Part shown: piece after piece, positions 9,996-18,995 of the stretch | How the letters are laid out: the number at the start of each line of letters is the position of its first letter | Numbering within the stretch: the stretch's first letter is position 1 | Source: Aureococcus anophagefferens | Taxonomy: Eukaryota > Sar > Pelagophyceae > Pelagomonadales > Pelagomonadaceae | Length of the DNA: 64,000 nucleotides | Direction of reading: 5' to 3' | Assembly: GCF_000186865.1 (NCBI RefSeq) | Contig: NW_008705588.1 | Coordinates: 266,489-330,488 of the forward strand | Notes under the pieces: model-generated | What the model saw: only the letters and a program-made list of their open reading frames with translations | The model's database searches: none | What the model was told of the DNA's origin: nothing | Position numbers and translations under genes: made by a program

Positions 9996-11864
9996 ATGGC
10001 GCGCGCGCTGCTGCTGCTCTTCTGCGTCGCACGTTACACCGTCGCCGTCACGCCGACAGCAGAGCTCACGTTCGCCACCACGACGCTCGGCGCCGCCCCT
10101 GCATCCTTTGGCGTCGCGCTACCGACGAGCAAGGGCAGCGCCCTGCGCCTCACGCTGCGCTGGGCCGGCGGCCTCGCCGACGGCTGCGCGCCCGAGGTGG
10201 ACAAGTGGAGCGACGTCGCGAGCGTCGCGCACGACGGCTTCGGCCTGCTCGCGGCCCGGAGCCCGAACTGCACGTTCGTCGACCGCGCGGCGGCCGCCGC
10301 CAAGGCGGGCGTGCGCGCGCTCGTCGTCTACAACACGGTCGAGGGCATCTACCGGAACCGGTCGTACGCCGAGGACAAGTACGACTACGACTGCGGCAAC
10401 GGGCGCGGCGCGGTGGACGCGTCGTCCTACGCGTCGAACGACGCGTACAAGGAGGACCGGCTCGCGGGCTTCCCCGGGTCGTCCTGCGCGACGGGCTCGT
10501 CCTGCGAGAGCGGCCGCTGCCTCTTGACGGGCAACGGCGGCGAGGTCTGCTGCGCCTGGGACACCTACATGACCATGGCCGGCGACGCGGCGGAGACCGT
10601 CGGCGCGGTCTCCGCCGTGTTCGTCACGATGCGCGACGCCGACAAGCTCCGCGGCAACGCGAACCTCGCGACGCCGGCGCCGAACGCCGTCGCGGCGACG
10701 CTCTGGGACGACGGCCAGGAGAGCCTCGTGTCCTGGAGCTCCGTGTTGATTTGGTTGTTGGGCGTCTGCACGTGCGCGTACGCCGCGTGGGCGTCGGGCG
10801 ACGACATCCGGCGGCGCGCGAAGCGCGGGTCGGACCCGGCGGCGAGCGTGGCCATCGACGGCGGCGACGACGACGACGCGCCGGAGTTCGAGCTGACGCC
10901 GGCCCACGCCGTGGGGTTCATCTGCGTCGCGTCGGGCGCGTTGTTGGTGCTCTTCTACGTGGACATGTACTTCGTGGTCATCTGCGCCTTCGCGCTGTCG
11001 TCGGCGTCGTCGACGACGGCCGTGCTCTGGCGGCCGCTCCTGGGTCGGATCCGCTCCTGCGCGCGGCGCGAGCTCTTCGAGAGCCGCCATTTCGGCGCCG
11101 TGTCGCTCCTCGACGTCGCGTCGGCGGGCCTGGGCGTCTCCTGCTCGCTCTGGTGGCTCGCGGCGCGGCGCGCGTCCTACGCCTGGGTGCTCCAGGACAC
11201 GTTCGGCATGTGCCTCTGCGTGCTCTTCCTCAACGTGATCAAGCTCAACAGTCTGAGGGTCGCGGCGATGCTGCTATCCATGGCGTTCTGCTACGACATC
11301 TTCTTCGTCTTCCTGAGCCCCTACTTCTTCGAGGAGTCGATCATGGTCAAGGTGGCCACGGGCAAGGGGCCGTCGAAGGACGCGGACTATTGCGAGAAGT
11401 ACCCGGCCGACGACGACTGCCAGTCGACGCAGCTGCCCATGCTGCTCATGCTGCCGCGCTTCGGCGAGGTGGGGGGCGGCTACACCATGCTCGGCCTCGG
11501 CGACATCGTCCTGCCGGGCCTGCTCGTGTCCTTCGCGGCGCGCTACGACGCCGCGGCCGCGGCCGCGCACGGCACGCGGCTGCCCAAGTACTTTTTGCTC
11601 ATGGTCGCGGGCTACGCGGCGGGCCTGGCCATGGCGAACGTCGCCGTCGCCGTCTTCCAGCTCGGCCAGCCGGCCCTGCTCTACCTCGTCCCCTGCACGC
11701 TCGGCGTCTTCCTCCTCTACGCGCGGTCCGAGGGCACGCTCCCCATGTTCTGGCGCGGGCCGCCGGCGCTCAACGGCGGGCCGCCGCCGAAGAGCGACGG
11801 CCGCCAGCTCGGCAACCTCCCCTACCAGAACGAGGACGAGGCGCTCCTCAAGATCTCCATCTAG
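9996..11864 (+). CDS. Signal-peptide-peptidase-like (SPPL2-type) intramembrane aspartyl protease
   Basis: About 622 residues. A signal peptide (MARALLLLFCVARYTVAV) leads a lumenal PA-like domain (AAAKAGVRALVVYNTVEGI) with a Cys-rich insertion, then nine or so TM helices. All three GXGD-protease motifs are present: YD in MAFCYDIFFVF, GxGD in LGLGDIVLPG, and PAL in QPALLYLVP. The enzyme cleaves type II membrane proteins within the membrane of the ER, Golgi or endosome. The tail ends NEDEALLKISI. Another in-frame ATG at 9957 would hide the signal peptide behind an Arg-rich stretch, so 9996 is preferred. Confidence 0.92.
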   Translation: MARALLLLFCVARYTVAVTPTAELTFATTTLGAAPASFGVALPTSKGSALRLTLRWAGGLADGCAPEVDKWSDVASVAHDGFGLLAARSPNCTFVDRAAAAAKAGVRALVVYNTVEGIYRNRSYAEDKYDYDCGNGRGAVDASSYASNDAYKEDRLAGFPGSSCATGSSCESGRCLLTGNGGEVCCAWDTYMTMAGDAAETVGAVSAVFVTMRDADKLRGNANLATPAPNAVAATLWDDGQESLVSWSSVLIWLLGVCTCAYAAWASGDDIRRRAKRGSDPAASVAIDGGDDDDAPEFELTPAHAVGFICVASGALLVLFYVDMYFVVICAFALSSASSTTAVLWRPLLGRIRSCARRELFESRHFGAVSLLDVASAGLGVSCSLWWLAARRASYAWVLQDTFGMCLCVLFLNVIKLNSLRVAAMLLSMAFCYDIFFVFLSPYFFEESIMVKVATGKGPSKDADYCEKYPADDDCQSTQLPMLLMLPRFGEVGGGYTMLGLGDIVLPGLLVSFAARYDAAAAAAHGTRLPKYFLLMVAGYAAGLAMANVAVAVFQLGQPALLYLVPCTLGVFLLYARSEGTLPMFWRGPPALNGGPPPKSDGRQLGNLPYQNEDEALLKISI

Positions 11865-11904
11865 GGGACGCCCCTTTTTTCGGCGCGGTTTTTAACGCGC
11901 GCGC

Positions 11905-12705
11905 CTAGAAGATCTTGGCGAGGCGCCACTCGACGTCGTCCAAATCCGTCGTGAGGAAGCGCCACGTCGACAGCTGGCGCTTCTCGACGACGACCGTCTG
12001 CCCCGCGGCCTCGACGCTCATGCGCTCGTTGCTCTCGAAGAGCACGTCGAACTCGCAGGACACGAAGGGCGCCTCGACGGCGCCGTGCTCGTCGCCCCGC
12101 GCGGCGCGGAGCTCCGTGAGCTCCTCGCCCATGGAGACGAGCATCTTCGACCGCGCCTCGTCCGTCTCGAGGTCGTGCAATAGGTCGTCGTAGCCCCGGA
12201 GCGCGTGCTCGAGGTCGCGCTCGCGCTCCGTGGCGAAGGTGTCGCAGACGGCGGCGCGCAGGGACCGCCGCGCGAGCGCGGACTCCTCGAGCGTGTAGGT
12301 CATGGCCCGGTCCGCGCCGTGGAGCTCCTCGGCCGTCGCCGAGAGCACGCGCGCCATCTGAGGCGTGCACGTCCGCTCGAGCAGGCCGAGGTCGCGCGTC
12401 GTCGACCGCCGGTACACGAGCGCGTTGAGCGTCTCGTAGGCGTGCGCCGCGCCCTCGACGAACTCGCCGAGGCCGCTCGCCGTCGCCAGCTCGGCCTCGT
12501 CGAGCGGCGGCATGGTGCACTGCAGCGCCAGCGCCATGCGCGGCACGGCCCAGACCAGGGAGGCGTCGCAGGCGCCGCTCTCGAGGAGCGTCTCGTAGAG
12601 CCTCGACGCGTGGGTGACCTGCGCGAAGATGCGCTGCATGGCGCGCGGCTGGAGCTGCCGGCAGGCCGGCGGCGGTGGTGGTCGGCAAGGAAGCTGAGGC
12701 AACAT
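11905..12705 (-). CDS. Tim44/MRPL45-like domain protein (tentative)
   Basis: 266 residues. The N-terminus is Pro/Arg-rich (MLPQLPCRPPPPPACRQ), possibly a mitochondrial presequence. The middle is helical. The end (VVVEKRQLSTWRFLTTDL then DVEWRLAKIF) resembles the last strands of the Tim44/Mba1/MRPL45 fold, whose members sit at the inner mitochondrial membrane. No catalytic motif is visible. Assignment rests on the C-terminal pattern and could be wrong. The gene ends 40 bp from the convergent SPP-like gene. Confidence 0.4.
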   Translation of the reverse strand: MLPQLPCRPPPPPACRQLQPRAMQRIFAQVTHASRLYETLLESGACDASLVWAVPRMALALQCTMPPLDEAELATASGLGEFVEGAAHAYETLNALVYRRSTTRDLGLLERTCTPQMARVLSATAEELHGADRAMTYTLEESALARRSLRAAVCDTFATERERDLEHALRGYDDLLHDLETDEARSKMLVSMGEELTELRAARGDEHGAVEAPFVSCEFDVLFESNERMSVEAAGQTVVVEKRQLSTWRFLTTDLDDVEWRLAKIF

Positions 12706-12750
12706 CGATTCAGTTTAGGTTCAACTACATGTCTTTTGCGCGCTTCTCGA

Positions 12751-12840
12751 GCCTCTGCCCTTGGTCATGGGCGTCGTCGCGCCTCTGCCCTTGGTCATGG
12801 GCGTCGTCGCGCCTCTGCCCTTGGTCATGGGCGTCGTCGC
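12751..12840. repeat. 30-bp minisatellite, three perfect copies
   Basis: Three identical 30-bp units (12751-12780, 12781-12810, 12811-12840), each starting gcctctgccc and containing ggtcatgg. They span the predicted start of the ARM-repeat gene. Each unit carries an in-frame ATG, so start choice is ambiguous. Confidence 0.97.
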
Positions 12841-13600
12841 GGCGGCTGCGCGGGTGCTCGTGAAGCTCTTCCCAAGGCTGCGCTACCCGCCTCGCGGGAG
12901 CATCGCGTGGTTGGTGATGATCGCGGAGAGCGGCAGCGACGAGGAGCAGGTGGACGCCGCGTGTGCGCTGGCCAACGTCGCGTACCTCGACGACGCCAGC
13001 GAGGTCGCCAAGGCGGGCGGCATCGCGCCGCTCGTCCAGCTCGTGCAGGGTGGCAGCGACGAAGCCAAGATGTACGCCGCGTGGGCGCTGAAGGAACTCT
13101 GCCACTACGAGGACAACCGCGGCCCCGTCGGCGCGGCCGGCGGCATCGCGCCGCTCGTCTCGCTCTGCAAGCGCGGCATCGACTTCTCGCCGAGCACGGA
13201 GCTCGCGGTATGCTTGCTCGGTTCCGTCTCCCAGCAGGCCGCCGCCGACGCGCCCGAGGAGGAGGAGCCGGCGCCCGCGCCCGCGACGGCCGGCCGCGGT
13301 CGGAAGCGCAAGTACGCCAAGAGCGGGGGGCGCGACTTCGGCAAGGTCCTCGCCACGCAGGCGCTGTGGAACCTCGCGTGGGCCAACGACGACAACAAGA
13401 TGCGGATCGCAGAGGCCATCGGCCTCCATGGCGTCGTCGAGTTCGCCCAGACGGGCAGCGTGTCCCTCGAGTCTGGCTTGCTCGTTTGCGGTGCCAGCTT
13501 GGCCGTCAAGCGCAAAGCCTGGCAATTGCTGATCCGGAAGTGCCTCCGCGGCGTAGTCCCCGAGGACATCGAGCTCGTCATTGCTGCCTTCGCCCTCTGA
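12767..13600 (+). CDS. Armadillo-repeat protein
   Basis: About 277 residues. After a repetitive N-terminus (PLVMGVVA units from the 30-bp minisatellite) come ARM repeats: QVDAACALANVAYLDDA, GGIAPLVQLVQGGSDEAKMY, AAWALKELCHYEDN and GGIAPLVSL. A disordered insert (EEEEPAPAPATAGRGRKRK) with a basic nuclear-localisation-like patch follows, then a final repeat (ATQALWNLAWANDDNKM). This consensus is typical of a large ARM family in pelagophytes. It is a binding scaffold with unknown partner. ATG 12767 is the first in frame after a stop at 12716. Ends 33 bp from the convergent GT25 gene. Confidence 0.75.
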   Translation: MGVVAPLPLVMGVVAPLPLVMGVVAAAARVLVKLFPRLRYPPRGSIAWLVMIAESGSDEEQVDAACALANVAYLDDASEVAKAGGIAPLVQLVQGGSDEAKMYAAWALKELCHYEDNRGPVGAAGGIAPLVSLCKRGIDFSPSTELAVCLLGSVSQQAAADAPEEEEPAPAPATAGRGRKRKYAKSGGRDFGKVLATQALWNLAWANDDNKMRIAEAIGLHGVVEFAQTGSVSLESGLLVCGASLAVKRKAWQLLIRKCLRGVVPEDIELVIAAFAL

Positions 13601-13633
13601 TGTCCATGGTCTTTCGGGAGTCGTAAAGGACAC

Positions 13634-16600
13634 TTAGCTCCTGATGGTCGCGAGGTTGCCCTGGCGGGACCGGCCGACGCGGCCCGATTTGTCGGTGGCG
13701 CGCCCTTGTCCGGGGCCCGATTGTCCGGGGCCGACGCGGGTCGTGGCGCCGACGGGGCGCGATTGTCCGGGGCCGACGCGGGTCGTGGCGCCGACGGGGC
13801 GCCCTTGTCTGACGCGGGTCGTGGCGCCGACGGGGCGCGATTGTCCGCCGGAGGCGACGCGGATCGTGGCGCCGACGGCGAATTTTCCGACGTTGTTGGA
13901 GACGGTCTTCGGCGTCGACGAGCGCTGGCCCATGCGGCCGCCGGAGCCCGGCGGCGTGCGCGCGGAGCCGTACGCGCCGGGCGGCGTGCGCACGGTGCCC
14001 GCGGGCGAGGTGCCCCGGGGCGTCCCGCCGGGCGAGCCCGAGAGGCCCCGGCTCGTCGCCCCGGGCGAGCCGAAGGCGCCGCGGCCCGTCGCCGCGGCCC
14101 GGGGCGACGGCGCCGCGCCGCGGCTCGACGGGCCGCGGGGCGACGGCGCCGCGCCGCGGCTCGACGGGCCGCGGGGCGACCCCGGCGCCGCGGGCCGCTT
14201 CTCGCTCGCGTTGCCCCGGGCCTTCATCTGGTTCGAGTTGGGCCGCGAGCCGGGCCGCGGCGCGCCTCGGACGGGCGTCGTCGCGCGGCTCGCGGCCGGC
14301 GACTGCTTGCGGCTGTTGGGCGTCTGCGCGCGCGACCCGGCGCGCGACTCCGACGGCGACGGCCGGTTCGAGCCCGACGCGACGGGCGTCGTCTCGATCA
14401 TGCGCCGCAAACCCCGCGTGAGCGTGCCCATGCCCGCGCGGCCCAGGTGGTCCGCCTCGGAGAACGTGCCCCGGTGCAGGTTCGGGATCGCCGCGTGCAC
14501 CGAGTCGCGGTGCGCGGGCTCCTCGGGCGCTTTGCGCGCGGACGCCTTGGCGGGCCGCGGCGGCCTCGTCTCCGGCGCGCCGCCGCGCGAGCCCGGCCGC
14601 GAGCCCGGGCGGCTCGACGGCGCCGTCGACGGCGCGCCGTCGTCGGCCGCGGGCGCGGGCGCCGCGGCCTCGAGCTCCCGCGCGGTGACGTAGTCCTCCA
14701 TGCGGCGGCCGGAGACCTTGGGCTTGCGCACGGGCGCGACGGCGTGGAGCAGGGACGGGGGCCGCTTCGCCGGCGCGGGCTTGTCCGGCGGCGCCGCGGC
14801 CGGGTTCATCTTCGCGCCGAGGAGGTTCGCCATCGGATTCAGCGACGCGAGGACGTCCTCCATGCGCCGCGCCTTTGGCGCCTCCGCCGACGTCGGCGTC
14901 TCCGACGACGGCGGCCGCGTCGCCGCCTCCCCGGCGGGCGGCGTCGCCGTCCGCGGGCGCGACGACGGCGGCCGCGACGGGCCCGGCGACGGCGACGGCG
15001 TCGGCGACGGCCTCGGGTCCGGCGCGGGCGCGTCCGCGGGCGGCGTCGCGCCGTCCCAGGAGTCGGGCACGCCCCCGGCCGCCGCGGAGAAGCGCAGCTC
15101 CTTCTTGCCCGCGGCCGTGATCTCCACGGTCATGACGACGTTCGACAGCGGCGCCTCCGCGGACTCCATGAACCCCGCGGCCGCGCCCTCGGCCTCCAAT
15201 CGCGCCGCGGCCTCGGCCGCGTCGAGCTCCTCGTCCAGCGCGAAGAGCTCGCTCAGGTCCTCCATGGCGTAGGGGTGGTAGGAAAAGCGGTGCTCCCGCC
15301 GCTTCTGCTCCAGCAGCGCCTCGCGCTGCTCCTCGGTCCGCCCGACATGGATTGGGGGCTCGTCGGACGAGTGGTCCACGTCGCCGCGCGCGACGCGGCC
15401 CTGTGTGCGGTGCGACGCGAGCTTGCCGCCCGCGCCGCCCACGCCCTCGCCGGGGACGACGAGGCAGAAGACGTCGAGGCCGAACCATTGGTTGTCCGCG
15501 AGCCACGCGTCGACGGGGCCGACGACGGGCAGGTGACCCGCGAGCTTCGCCGCGGCCGTGTTCCGCAGCGCGTAGCAGTGCATGCCCAGCGTGTACTCCG
15601 GCCGGAAACAGCAGTTGCCCGTGCCCTCGGCGTAGCGCCGCTGGCCGTAGTCGTGGAAGCCGAGGTAGACGACGTCACACCGCGCGTGCCAGAGCCGCGG
15701 CCAGAGCCTGGGCAGGAAAAGGGTGATTCAACGTCGCTTCAACGTGAGTGTTTCGCGCGCGCGCGTTCCGGAAAAAGCGTCTACGCTTCGAGACCGTTCC
15801 GAGAGATGATCGCTCGTCCAAAAGTCAGCCAAAACGAGTGGAAAACGGCCGAGATATGAGCCTTTGAAGTTGGGAATTTCGCTCTCTTTTGCTGCCCTGG
15901 CCAGAGCCTCGCGATCTGGAACGCGAAGCGCGGGTGGAGCTTCACGTCGTCCTCGCAGATGAGGTGCCAGGAGTCCTTGGTGCCCCGCGGAGCGATGCGG
16001 CGCCAGATGGACGCGTGGCTCAGAGCGCAGCCCTGCTCGCCGAACGACGCGAAGCGGCAGCCGGGCTCGACGGACGGCTCGCGGTCCGCCAAATTCGACG
16101 CGTCCCAGAGCGGCTCGAACATGCCGTTGAGGAAGGACCCGCCCCGGTGGAGCTGGAAGCCGTCGAAGGCCTCGACGACGTCGACGGCGACGCCGTCGCC
16201 GAGCGCCTTCGGCGCGTCCTCGAGGAAGGCCTCGAGGCGGTCCGTGCGCCGCTTGAGATTGATGAGGCTCACGCCCGACGTGAATAAAGTCGTCGCGTCC
16301 CAGGGCACCTTCTCGCGCGGCGCCGCGCCCTGGGGCGCCGCGCCCTTGGGCGCCGCGCCCTTGGGCGTCGGCCGCGGGCCCCGCGCCGGCTTCCGCCGCG
16401 GCGGCCGCGGCGGCGCGGGCCTGTCCGCGAAGTCCGCCGCCGCGGCGTCGAAGGTCAGCACCGACGGCCGCTCGCTGATCATCAGCGACGTCCGCTCCGT
16501 GCAGGCGCTGAAGCGCGACGGCGACAGGCTCTCGGCCAGGCTCTTCTGCGGCAGCGCGAAGGGCTCCGGCTCGGGCTCCGGCTCGGGCTCCGGCGGCTCG

Positions 16601-16677
16601 GCGATGACGACCTTGACGGGACTGCGCTCCGCCATGGCGTCCAGCGTGCCCATGCCGAGGCCCAGCGGCTCCGCCAT
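13634..16677 (-). CDS. GT25-family glycosyltransferase with long disordered C-terminal tail; one introner intron
   Basis: Two exons, 16677-15908 and 15707-13634, encode 947 residues. Exon 1 has a Pro/Glu-rich head, then the GT25 start (GVSLINLKRRTDRLEAFL), GCALSHASIWRRIA and the acidic metal-binding motif HLICEDDVKLHP. Exon 2 resumes the domain with CDVVYLGFHDYGQ and TLGMHCYALRNTAAAKL. Joining gives IARLWPRLWHARCDV and matches frame exactly. GT25 enzymes add sugars to lipopolysaccharide or collagen hydroxylysine in the secretory pathway. The ~500-residue tail is Ser/Pro/Arg-rich with tandem repeats (GPSSRGAAPSPR, SRPVGATTRV) and has no known fold. No signal peptide is obvious at ATG 16677. 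Confidence 0.85.
13731..13879. repeat. Coding tandem repeat of ~36-42 bp, about four copies
   Basis: Units contain cgcgggtcgtggcgccgacg and encode, on the minus strand, repeats of the form (R/S)RPVGATTRV at the C-terminus of the GT25 protein. A separate 36-bp unit is duplicated at 14101-14136 and 14137-14172 and encodes GPSSRGAAPSPR. Confidence 0.85.
15708..15899. mobile_element. Introner (192 bp) forming the intron of the GT25 gene
   Basis: The 8-bp direct repeat gccagagc flanks the element at 15700-15707 and 15900-15907. The ends are inverted repeats: ctgggcaggaaaag (15708-15721) against cttttgctgccctg (15886-15899), 12 of 14 matching. On the gene strand the element ends in CCCAG, giving an AG acceptor. 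Removing the element plus one 8-bp copy (200 nt) joins the two GT25 reading frames exactly. The donor would then be GC, from the target duplication. Internal sequence (15785-15830) resembles the element at 54595-54797. Confidence 0.85.
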
Positions 16678-16794
16678 GCTGGGCTTCCTAGTACGGAGAG
16701 CACATCGTGATCATGAAACGCTCGGGTAAATGTGTGGTTCAACATGATCAATTCGCAAAATGGCTTGTGGTGAAAGGCCGAGCCCTAGCTGCTG
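16678..16794. promoter_or_regulatory. Shared 117-bp gap between divergent GT25 and SET genes
   Basis: Both genes start at its edges, so promoter and 5' UTR elements for both must lie here or within the coding regions. The gap is clearly AT-richer than its flanks. No TATA box or other named motif is recognised. Confidence 0.4.
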
Positions 16795-17925
16795 ATGCCC
16801 GTCACGTTCCAGCCGCTGTCGGCCTGGCGGCCCGGCCGCGCCGTCGTCCACGTCAAAGGCTTCGCCGATCGGCTCGACTATTCCAATGCCGCCGTCGCGG
16901 CGTGCGCCGATGCGCTGCTCGCAGCCCTGCGAGACCGCGCGGCGCAGCACGCGCAGCTCGCCGTCGCCTTCGACGGCGACGACCTCGCGGCCGGGAGCTT
17001 CACCGACGTCGTGCGGCGCGCGCACGAGGAGCTCGGGCTGCCGCTCGTCGCCTTCAAGTACGAGCGCGAGCGCGCCGCCTTCGAGCGGTCCTGGCGGGAC
17101 CGGCCCGTCGAGTGCTTCCTCGCGCCGGAGCCGCCGGACGGGTTCGACGGATGCCGCTACGCGCGCCTGGGCCTCGCCGCGCTCGAGGCGACGGGCGCGG
17201 CCGAGGCGCTGTGCCTCGGCGGCGGACCCGTCGCCGCGCGGGAGCTCCGAGGCTCGGACGCGCTGCCGCCGCCCGCGCGGACCTTCGTCCTCTTTCCCGC
17301 GACGCGGCCCGGAGCGTCGGGCGGCGTCGAAGCGAGCGCGCTCCTCGAGCACCGCGCCTCGCCGCGCCTCGTCGTCGTCGACGCGGCCGCGCCGCCGCCG
17401 CCGCCGCCGCCGCTCCGACTCTCGAGCGCGGACGCCGTCGTCAAGCTCTCGCGCCTCGCCGGCGCGGGCCTCGGCCTCTTCGCGGCGCGCCGCTTCGCCG
17501 TCGGCGAGGTGCTGCTCGACTACGGCGGCGACGTCCTCGGCACGAAGGACGCGATGCGTTTGGGCGACAAGTCGTACCTCATGCGCCTCGGCGGCGACGT
17601 CTACGTCGACGCGCGGCGCCGCGACGACGTCCAGGCGCGCTACATCAACGACGCGCGCGACAAGCGCGTCCACAACGTCGCGTTCCGCAAGCTCCCGGAC
17701 CTCCGGAAGGCCGAGGTCGTCGTCTCGCGGCCCGTGGACGCCGGCGACGAGTTCTACGCGTCCTACGGCACCTTCTACTGGCTCTCCCTCGACATGCGCG
17801 GCGAGGTCTCGGCGCGCCTGCCCGAGGACCAGGTCCGCGCGCTCGTCGCCAAGGAGGCCGCGTTCTGGGACGGCGCGCCGCCGAGGCCGCCGGAGCCGCC
17901 GGAGGCGGAGGGGGGGGGCGCTTAG
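16795..17925 (+). CDS. SET-domain protein
   Basis: 376 residues. The C-terminal ~150 residues are a SET domain: KLSRLAGAGLGLFAARRF, VLLDYGGDVLG, YINDARDKRVHNVAF at the NHxC-like position, and AGDEFYASYGTFYW at the catalytic Tyr motif. SET proteins transfer methyl groups from SAM to lysines of histones or other proteins. The N-terminal half (KGFADRLDYSNAAVAA and following) is not recognised, and pre- and post-SET Cys clusters are absent, suggesting a non-histone substrate. A poly-Pro run (~residue 200) separates the halves. Ends 55 bp from the convergent ankyrin gene. Confidence 0.8.
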   Translation: MPVTFQPLSAWRPGRAVVHVKGFADRLDYSNAAVAACADALLAALRDRAAQHAQLAVAFDGDDLAAGSFTDVVRRAHEELGLPLVAFKYERERAAFERSWRDRPVECFLAPEPPDGFDGCRYARLGLAALEATGAAEALCLGGGPVAARELRGSDALPPPARTFVLFPATRPGASGGVEASALLEHRASPRLVVVDAAAPPPPPPPLRLSSADAVVKLSRLAGAGLGLFAARRFAVGEVLLDYGGDVLGTKDAMRLGDKSYLMRLGGDVYVDARRRDDVQARYINDARDKRVHNVAFRKLPDLRKAEVVVSRPVDAGDEFYASYGTFYWLSLDMRGEVSARLPEDQVRALVAKEAAFWDGAPPRPPEPPEAEGGGA

Positions 17926-17980
17926 TTTTGCTTCTACTCTAGCGTGGATGGTGTGGGTCGTTTTGTGATGACTTAGGCAG

Positions 17981-18741
17981 CTAAAGCGACTCGGAAAAGC
18001 GACGGTTCCAGAAGCCCAGGATGTGCGCGAAGACCTCCTTTGGCAGCGGCGTCGCAGCTGCGACGCGCCGGGCGCGCGTTCGCGCCTTGCCGGCGTTCGG
18101 GATCGGCGCGGCGCCGAAGAGTCGCAGGAAGTGCGGCGGAGCCCTCGCGCGGCCCGCGAGGCAAAGATAGCGCAGCGCGAGGAGCGCCGCGACAGGTTCG
18201 CGGACGTAACGCGTCCACGATCCGGCCGCTCGCACTCCCTGAGGAATTTGATCAAGTAGTAGTTTTCCCATGCAGGTTGGGCTTCATATCGGTGACGCGC
18301 GACGTCGAGCGCATCCACACCATCAGAAGTACGCAGATCGAGCGACGCCCCGTGTCGGAGCAGAGCGACAATGCAATCAGGCGGACCTTCAGCGACGGCA
18401 CAAATGAGCGGTGTAATCCCTCCTGTTTTTACACAATCCACGTGCGCGCCGTGCGCGACGAGGAGGTCGATGTACATGCTCTGCTTCGTGGCGACAATAT
18501 GCAAAGGCAGCGCCCACTCCTCATTCCCGGCGTTTGGGTCTGCGCCATGATCCTCAATCAGGCTTCGAACCATCTCCATTTTTACTTCATCACTCGTCTC
18601 ATCCGAGAACAACGCGCAGGCCAAGACTGGGACAACTCCTAATCGGTCGTTCACGTCGACGGTCCCTGAAGCCAATGCGGCTTCCACACCTCGAAGGTCT
18701 CCATCATACACCCTGCGGAAGAATTCGGAAGTTGAAACCAT
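17981..18741 (-). CDS. Ankyrin-repeat protein with C-terminal helical box; frameshifted
   Basis: From ATG 18741 (MVSTSEFFRRVYDGDLRGVE) come ankyrin repeats: LEFT-to-right VNDRLGVVPVLACALFS, LPLHIVATKQSMYIDLLVAH, GGITPLICAVAEGPPDCIVA and DGVDALDVARHRYEAQ. Then YYLIKFLRE should run into VRAAGSWTRYVREP, AALLALRYLCLAGRA and LPKEVFAHILGFW, an F-box/SOCS-like end. The second part is in another frame. One missing base near 18235-18240 explains it (761 nt, one short of a full codon count). It may be a recent pseudogene or an assembly error. Base composition is less GC-rich than its neighbours. Such ankyrin families are large in this lineage. Confidence 0.7.
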
Positions 18742-18995
18742 GCTCGTCGACTGCACGGTGCGGGCGAACACACCGGCAATGCACCGTCTCTGCGCGTGAG
18801 CGACAAACGCGTCTCTGGCGACTGCGGGCGTGTACCTCGAGCACCACGCGACCACGACGATCACGACGTCATCAAGACTTCATCACTGCAATGTGCCAAC
18901 CTTGGAGCGATAGAGTATGGCCTGGGATGGAGTGAGACGCTGCCCGAAACGCTGCGACATGTAGTGAGATGGCGCCGCTCAGAATAATCTAGTCC

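Noticed and set aside
13731..13879. Short tandem repeats considered as a CRISPR array
   Set aside because: No unique spacers; units are contiguous, in frame and in a eukaryotic gene.
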